The notes under the pieces: model-generated
Databases searched by the model: none
Told to the model about the DNA's origin: nothing
The model's input: only the letters and a program-made list of their open reading frames with translations
Translations under genes and position numbers: made by a program
Shown here: one piece after another, positions 57,302 through 64,000 of the stretch
Layout of the letters: each line of letters opens with the position of its first letter
Numbering within the stretch: position 1 is the stretch's first letter
DNA from: Brassica napus
Lineage: Eukaryota; Streptophyta; Magnoliopsida; Brassicales; Brassicaceae
Length of the DNA stretch: 64,000 nt
Reading direction: 5' to 3'
Assembly: GCF_020379485.1 (NCBI RefSeq)
Contig: NC_063438.1
Coordinates: 8,880,335 to 8,944,334 of the forward strand

Positions 57302-60300
57302 TTATCTGGCTCCCGGGCTAAACTCTGAAGCAGAAGTGAGACTATTGTCAACTGAACCCATTGAGTACATCTCTTGGCTACCCTGTCTCCTTGCAATTTC
57401 CAAGGCGACACACTCGTTCAGCTCCATCACAACCTGTGCCATTGTTGGTCTCTGGTTTGAAGACGGGTTCACACAACCTAGAGCCAGCTCTACAATCTTC
57501 CACGCACCATTTGTGTCATAGTCTCCCATCAGCTTGGGGTCAACAATGCTCCTTATGTCTCCTTTGGTGAGCATGAACCCAACCCATTCATTGATATGAG
57601 GTCTTTCTCGGGTTTTATCAATCACCGGCTGGTTTGTAACTATCTCTAATAGCACTACTCCGAAGCTGTAGACATCACTCTTCTCGCTTAGCCAATTTGT
57701 TCTGTAGTACCTGAGATAGTATATATAGAAAGATTTCACAAACATTCTTCATTATTCATTTGAGAAAGGCAGACTCTTGATTACTCATTCAATCAACTCA
57801 CTCGGGGTCTAGGTAACCAGGTGTACCCGCAACCACTGTTGAGACATGACATTCACCGTCGATTGGGAAAGACCTTGACAGCCCAAAGTCAGCTAGTTTT
57901 GCCCCAGACCGCTCATTCAATAAAATGTTGGTCGTTTTCACATCTCTATGGACCATAGGAGGCCTGCATCCATTGTGCAGATACTCCAATCCTGTTACAG
58001 ATGGTTATTTTTATGCCAGTCTTTGCTTTCAAACCTCATAACCAGAATAGGCAACATTTTCTTGTCATGAATCAGACAAAAATAGAGAGAAATAGTTAAG
58101 AGTTTTATTCACCTTGTGCTGCCTCTACAGCTATTTGCATTCTGTTTTCCCAGGTTAGTACATTGCCTCCGCATTTTCCTGTAATGGGCTTTGAATGTTT
58201 TGAACTGTAGCGTTTTCGACTAAATTATAGTCTCTTTACCCAAAACGTTTACCTGACATATTCTCCCTCAGGTCTCCGTTTGCCATGTATTCATAGATCA
58301 GTGCCAAGTTATCTCCATCATCACAATACCCCACAAGTCCCACCAAATGTCTATGGTGAACTCTTAAGAGAAGCTCCACCTGATAAGATTAATAAAGTTA
58401 GATTTTGATGATTATTAGAGAAACTTATCATTACTTACAAAAAAGGATTAACCATAAGGACATATTAATTTCTTAGCATACCTCTGCCTTGAATTCTTTA
58501 TAGCCTTGAGCTGATGAATGAGAGAGCATTTTCACAGCTACTTGGGCATCATCCAAGTTTCCATGATACACTGTTCCAAAGCCTCCTTTGCCAAGAACCC
58601 TCTGGAAGTTATTAGTCATCCTCAGTACCTCGGGATACGTGATCCTGCGGTCCTTTGTTATGATTGATGGATTGGATGGTCTTGTCTCACTTTTACCTAA
58701 ACTTGTAGTGACTGATGGAGGCCTTGGAGCTGCAAAAGCTTACAAATTATATGATATCATGTTTCTTTAATCTCAAGAACTTGGTCTGGTGATTAAAACA
58801 TACCCGCATTGCTTCTTGGTCTTTTCTTTCTAACGATGAAAAAGATGGCCAAGATAACTACCAGAGCGAACACCCCAGCTACTGGCACTGCGATAGCAAG
58901 CACTGGAACCTTTTTAGTTTTTCCTCCAAGAGTCGTGGGATTCAGGGTATCGCCCAGACTGGAAACATTAACAAGATATGATAAATTTAGTGTGGCAATA
59001 CATATACTTCCAACTAATTTTAGAAAAAGTTGAGTTGATCTAAGTGAAGTATGAAAAACTTACATTAGTGTTAAAGATTTGCTGTTTACCCTTTCCTGAA
59101 GGGATTCTGGAACTGTGAGATTAAGCTTCGGGTTTCCGCTTAAGTTTCTTTGAATGAGAAGAAAAAACACTGCAGCTTTCAGAAGAACATAACAGAAAAA
59201 GCAGGTAGCGGACAAGAGAAAGTTGTGAAAAAGAAGCTCACATGAGTTTCAACAACTTCATATCAGCAAAAAAAGCTGGAATATCTCCTGATAAATCATT
59301 ACTTGATAAATCTCTGTCAATTAAAAAGAGAAAGATCAGAGTTATTCCTTTCTCCCACAACAATCATGCATATGTAATACTAAGTTTCTGCTTACAGCTC
59401 TTTCAACTGTGCTAGCTTGGATATGTCAGATGTTATGGTACCGGTCAATCCGCTTTCCTTCAAGTTCCTATTATTTGAGAAAAACAAAAAGAAAGAAAGT
59501 ATCCATAATAGTTATAAGCCAAAACTAGAGAACCTTGTGATGAAGAATATAGAACATACAAGGATGTGATCAGCGATGGCTCGGAGTCCGGATAACTGCA
59601 ATTCACACCTTCCCACCGATACAACTTAGGAGCACATGGATCTCCTTGCCAGCTTAACTTCTTGCTTAAACCATATGTCTTCTTGATGCTCATCATAGCA
59701 GAAACTAATCATCACATAATTCAAACTCATTTCAAAAACCAGAAAAAGGTTAAAAGATAGGCAACTTAGTTTACAGAATGGCCTAATAAGAACATGCTTA
59801 CCTTCATCATTATCTGTCCCAAGCTGTGTAACGTCTACAACTGTGTAAATCTCTAGGGCGTTGATAAGGGGAGGAAGAGTTGAGTTACCCGTCATTGTGA
59901 AAGTGAAATTAAACACCCCGTCTGAGGAACTCACGGCGCTTGGATTGAAGATGGTTGAAATGCTGAGCTTAGGAGGCCTCATGTAGCTGTACCAACGTAA
60001 GCCACCGTTGTAAGTAATGTTGAATTCTCTGATGTCACTGGCTTTGAGTGTTTGGATTTCGGCGAAATGCATATATACATATGACTGCGCAGAGATGTCA
60101 TCAAGAGTCCACCATAAGTACCATGTCTTGCTAGCATTCACAGGGATAGCAGCGGTCTTCATCACGGCTTGAGGCATATCGTAGGCGTTACTTGTATCGA
60201 TTGGGAGGTCGGTGCTTATCGAGGTGGTTTCATTATCTGTGAATGCATTCCAGCCTCGGTCATGTATGTCCTCATCATACCTGAAGAAAGACTCTTTTTG

Positions 60301-63300
60301 TTAACTCAAAGTTAATACAACAGAAAGTTTTGTTTTTGTAGATAGACAAAGGTTTGATTGGTAGAGCATTAGCATTACCCATTATGCTCTACTTTTAAAA
60401 GAGTACTAGATTTTGACCCGCGCTTTCAAAGAGCGGGATTTGTTTTCACTTTTGTTGTTTCCATGTGTGTAAGTCCTTCATATGCACTGCCCAAGTTGTT
60501 AACCAAGGCTAAATCCTTCATCGCCGCAAATTTCATATTAGAAGCCATAGGTATTTTGGTGAGGTCTGTGGTTTATGACCTTGTCGATATGAGCGTGTTC
60601 TATATTTATAATAAGTATGAGGTATTGTGAGGGTTTTCGATTTACGCCTTGAAAAAATGTGGAAATCGTAGCTAGCCGAATCACCGAATCAAAAATATCG
60701 TTGGCTTTAATGATTTGATTTAATTTGGTTACCAGCATTTTAGGAGAATCGTATATATATAAATTGTTTAAGTATTTATGATGCACTGATTTTGGTTAGT
60801 AAATAAGGCATATGGCTAATTTAATGATAAGGTCAAAATTTTGTTACTGTATTTTTAGGAGAATCACAACTTAATTTCTTAAAGTTGTTATATATATTGT
60901 TAAAGATTTTATTATTTTTATAATTTTGCTTGGTGAATAAGTTTATACAAAATAATTTTTCGATATGTAGCGTAGTAATATCAAAATGATTTTTAAAATA
61001 GTAAGCAGTAAATATTAGAAAAATATAATATATATTACGGTAAGTTATATTGAAAAAATAAATTTAAGTGAAAGTTCATAGTGTTAATTTTTCATATTAC
61101 ACTAATTTAAAATCTCCACAAATTTATTTACCCTAATAGTATATATTATATAATTTGAATGTTTCATTTAACAACCCTTTTTTAAAAATGAAACATTAAT
61201 TTATGCATAAGAATAAGATAAAACTTAGGGTTTGTAGGTATGTTTAGGGGTTGTGTAGCTCAAAGTCAGATTGTAGTTATTTAGGGTATGAACCGTATTT
61301 TTTTAGGGTGTATAGTTTGTATGTTTTCAAAATAATTCTTGAATGTAACGGGTTTGAATTATTGAATGTAATTGGTTTGAAAGAAATCAACAGAAAAATA
61401 TTAATTAATGCTTGCATGAAATTGTTTTGTAGATTAGATGAGTTTCAATTGGTGTTACATTCTAGTGATTTAGAGAAACCGTATTGTTTTGTATTGTTTG
61501 TATGTTATTTTTAATAATGGCTGAATGTAACGAATTGGTTTGAATTTTTACAGGTAATTGGTTTGGGAAAAAAATCGAGAGAAAGACCGAAGTACATTAA
61601 ATAATACTTTAATGTAATTGTTCTGTAGAATAGTTAGATTTCGATTGGTTGTAATTAATGTTGGATTTTTTTTTTAAAAAAAGATAGCAAGTAAGGGAAT
61701 GGCATTCTTTGGTAAATAACTCAAAAAACTATAGGCAGAATCCTAATAGGGATTTTGCTTTAATAGTATAGATTTGCATTTATAATTTTATAAAATTAAG
61801 GAAAAATATATAATTAATTAATTCATTTATTTTATTTAATAATATCATAAAATTACTTTATATCCAGAAAATAAAATTTTGATTTCTAAAATAAATTTAC
61901 AATAAATGTTTTTTTAAATAGTATTTCAAATTTATATTTATATTTATATTTATATTTATATTTATATTTATATTTATATTTATATTTATATTTATATTTA
62001 TATTTATATTTATATTTATATTTATATTTATATTTATATTTATATTTATATTTTATTTCTATTTTATTTATATTTATATTTATATTTATATTTATATTTA
62101 TATTTATATTTATATTTATATTTATATTTATATTTATATTTATATTTATATTTATTTTATTTCTATTTATATTTATATTTATATTTATATTTATATTTAT
62201 ATTTATATTTATCTTTATATTTATATTTATATTTATATTTATATTTATATTTATATTTATATTTCTATTTATCTTTATCTTTCTCTTTCTCTTTCTTAAA
62301 AATAAATATATTATATATTATATATTAATTTTTATAATAATTTTAAATAACATACTCATACTGCTCTATTAATAATTCTATTAAATAGTTTAGCAAAATC
62401 ATGGTAATGAATGGTGACTAGGGAACGGTGAGGAATAATGCATTTCCTAACGTTTCTAAAAAAAATCACCATTCACAAGGAGTAATAATTCCTTTTCATT
62501 CCTTTTTTTTGTAGAGAATTTAAGAACAAAATTATTTCTTGTTAAATTTGATAAGGAACAACAATTCCTTTTCATTCCTGATATTTTGTTCCCGTACATT
62601 CCTTTTTTATTCGTTTCTCTTGATTTCCGAATGGTCACCTGTCAGACCTATAGTATATTATTTCTATAGCATATTGATACTGTTTTAACATCTGTTCTGG
62701 CAATCAAAGCGTAAGGCTCAGGCCAATAGGACTTAGACCCCAAACATGTTAAATTAATTTTATTTTGTAAAGCAAACCATTTCTAATTGGACTCGAATAT
62801 GTATTTCTAATAGGGAATCCAAGAGTTTTAGCCAACAGGTCAACTCTTCTTGATAAAAAAAAAAATATGTTTTTTTTGAAAAAAGTTAAATTTCATATTA
62901 AAAAAAAAACGTTTTACAAAAGCTGTGTTGGTATCAGAATTTTTACATAAAAAATTATGTTGCGTATGGAAATTTTGTTTTATACTTATCAAAAAAAAAA
63001 GATTTTAGTTTATTATTACCTGATGAACGATAATGGATTGGACGGAAAGTATATTCTGGTGTACAACATCAATGATCCACTTTGGGTGTTATAACTGTTA
63101 TTGTTCAATGGACGAAGTTCCAGTGAGGAAATGAATGGTATGGTCGGTCCTGTCTTAACAAGACAAACTTGAAGATTATCTTGTGTTACAACATGGAATA
63201 TCTCATATGTCGAACTATTTGTTACTCCTGTTATGTTGATAGACAACCATTTGTTAGCACCAATGTGAAGATCAAAGCTTGGCAATTGATTCAGTTTGTC

Positions 63301-63734
63301 GTAGTTCCCATACAAAAAGGTTGCTTTGATCAGATACTTGCTGTTCGCTGTGAGGTTAAAGAGGTTGTAACAGTTTCTTTGACCCTCGGGGAAGCTTCTC
63401 AAGGACCAAGTTTGTTGCTGAAACCGAGTCTTGTATGCATCATTGATTGTCCCGACCAATCCACTGTCGACATAATCCGTGTCTGATTTGTATGTTATAT
63501 TAGTACTCTTCTCAGTATATGTTGTGGTCTTAGGCACCAACCCACAATCCAAGCTGATGAATCCTGTTCAATATAAACAAAGAAACACATTCAAAGGAGT
63601 TGTTAAAATATAGTTTTTGCAGCAAAACAGAGTATTGTATTTTGTCAAGAACCTGCTTGAGATTGAGCTTCGACTGATCCCAGAACAGTAAAAGAGATGA
63701 TCAAAAGAAGCAGAAACCAATGAAGAGACTTCAT
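57302..63734 (-). CDS. LRR-I receptor kinase with malectin-like ectodomain, gene 2
   Basis: Tandem paralogue of gene 1 with the same 13-exon plan: 63734-63653, 63563-63020, 60280-59802, 59704-59560, 59467-59396, 59313-59242, 59147-59064, 58958-58804, 58729-58482, 58379-58253, 58178-58113, 57991-57802, 57710-57302; 890 aa with consistent phases. Signal peptide about 1-24 ([20 protein letters not shown]). Malectin-like domain from [11 protein letters not shown], with [11 protein letters not shown] and [18 protein letters not shown], then LRRs ending in SGNPKLNLT. Membrane span about 510-532 ([20 protein letters not shown]). Kinase about 585-860: [58 protein letters not shown]-terminus SEFSPGAR. 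Intron 2 is 2.74 kb because of a Helitron and a hexamer tract. GGTCAA (inverse W-box) occurs twice, at 63813 and 63828. Exons appear intact. Confidence 0.9.
60406..61772 (-). mobile_element. Helitron in intron 2 of kinase gene 2
   Basis: On the minus strand it starts TCTATACTATTAAAGC after A (61773) and ends GGGTCAAAATCTAG before T (60405). The 3' hairpin CCCGCTCTTTGAAAGCGCGGG (60418-60438) lies ten bases before the end. Both ends and the AT target are canonical. About 1.37 kb, non-autonomous, in the same orientation as the host gene. Confidence 0.88.
61925..62290. repeat. (TTTATA)n hexanucleotide tract
   Basis: About 350 bases of nearly pure TTTATA repeats, with a few TTTTAT/TTTCTA variants, ending in a CTTTCT pyrimidine run. 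It lies in intron 2 of kinase gene 2. Likely polymorphic; length may be mis-assembled. Confidence 0.95.
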
Positions 63735-64000
63735 TTTTCTTGGATAGGAGATGAGATTCAGAGGAGATTATTATTCATTGTTGATTGGCGAAGACTAAGA
63801 GAACTTAATATTGGTCAATTATAAATGGGTCAAGTGGAATGCGTAGACTTTGTGCCAAGTCTACTCTTACTTGCCTACGACGTTCTTTCTGGTTCTAGTC
63901 CTGTGAAGCGTGTAACTTCCAGTTTAGTGATGTCAACCGAGAACCTGGACCGCGGGACAGGCCCGTTAAGGCTTGGGGCGGGGCGGGTTTGGGCTGAGTA
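63735..64000 (-). promoter_or_regulatory. Promoter region of kinase gene 2, then a repeat at the window edge
   Basis: Contains two GGTCAA W-box cores at 63813 and 63828. From about 63945 a GC-rich GGGACAGGCCCG...GGGGCGGGGCGGGTT repeat begins and is cut by the window end; it looks like the edge of a dispersed repeat. Confidence 0.45.

Noticed and set aside
61925..62290. Regularly spaced repeat resembling a CRISPR-type array
   Set aside because: It is a simple 6-base microsatellite without spacers, in a plant intron.
62405..62645. Possible MITE with GGTGACNA...GGTCACC ends in kinase intron 2
   Set aside because: The inverted match is short and no TSD could be defined.

Overview
The window is nuclear DNA from a Brassicaceae plant, most likely a Brassica or a close relative. 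The spliced genes match Arabidopsis thaliana chromosome 1 genes that sit close together there: NF-YA5, TAF9, a DRM/ARP dormancy-auxin gene, ASIL1 and the epithiospecifier gene ESP. The spacers are very AT-rich and full of Brassica-type Helitrons, MITEs and LINEs. These identifications come from recalled Arabidopsis proteins; no search was run.

Layout. 1-7.8 kb is a shrunken syntenic block. It holds a complete but shortened NF-YA5-like gene with a miR169 target site (+), a 1.5-kb TIR element carrying a tandem array of E2F-type TTTCCCGC motifs, a TAF9 relic cut after about 18 codons, a two-exon DRM/ARP gene (-) and an intronless ASIL1-like trihelix gene (-). 7.9-20.7 kb is a transposon landing zone. 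At least eight small elements there can be delimited, most by target-site duplications (TSDs): two MULE-like MITEs, four hAT-like elements (one with a Stowaway nested inside), a SINE and a 0.9-kb poly(A) retroelement; there is also a decayed CACTA transposase. 20.76 kb starts an ESP-like gene that runs into a 100-N assembly gap. 21.3-34.2 kb holds a Helitron with internal repeats, a small acidic gene with a MITE in its 5' leader, an Agenet pseudogene, a truncated Ty3/gypsy element and a second Helitron. 34.3-42.7 kb is a third Helitron split by a 5.7-kb LINE.

45-64 kb (minus strand) is a tandem cluster of LRR-I (malectin-like) receptor kinases: two 13-exon genes whose exons I could join into open frames of 883 and 890 codons, plus a short exon-2 relic of a third copy. 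A Helitron separates the two genes, and another Helitron plus a 0.35-kb TTTATA hexamer tract expand intron 2 of the distal one.

Functionally, the genes are a drought/nutrient-linked NF-Y subunit, a repressor of seed-maturation genes, a glucosinolate-hydrolysis specifier and defence-type receptor kinases; nothing suggests they act as one pathway. No new enzyme system was found. The items most worth checking are the E2F-site array, the tryptophan-rich open frame in the LINE, and the gene-transposon junctions.
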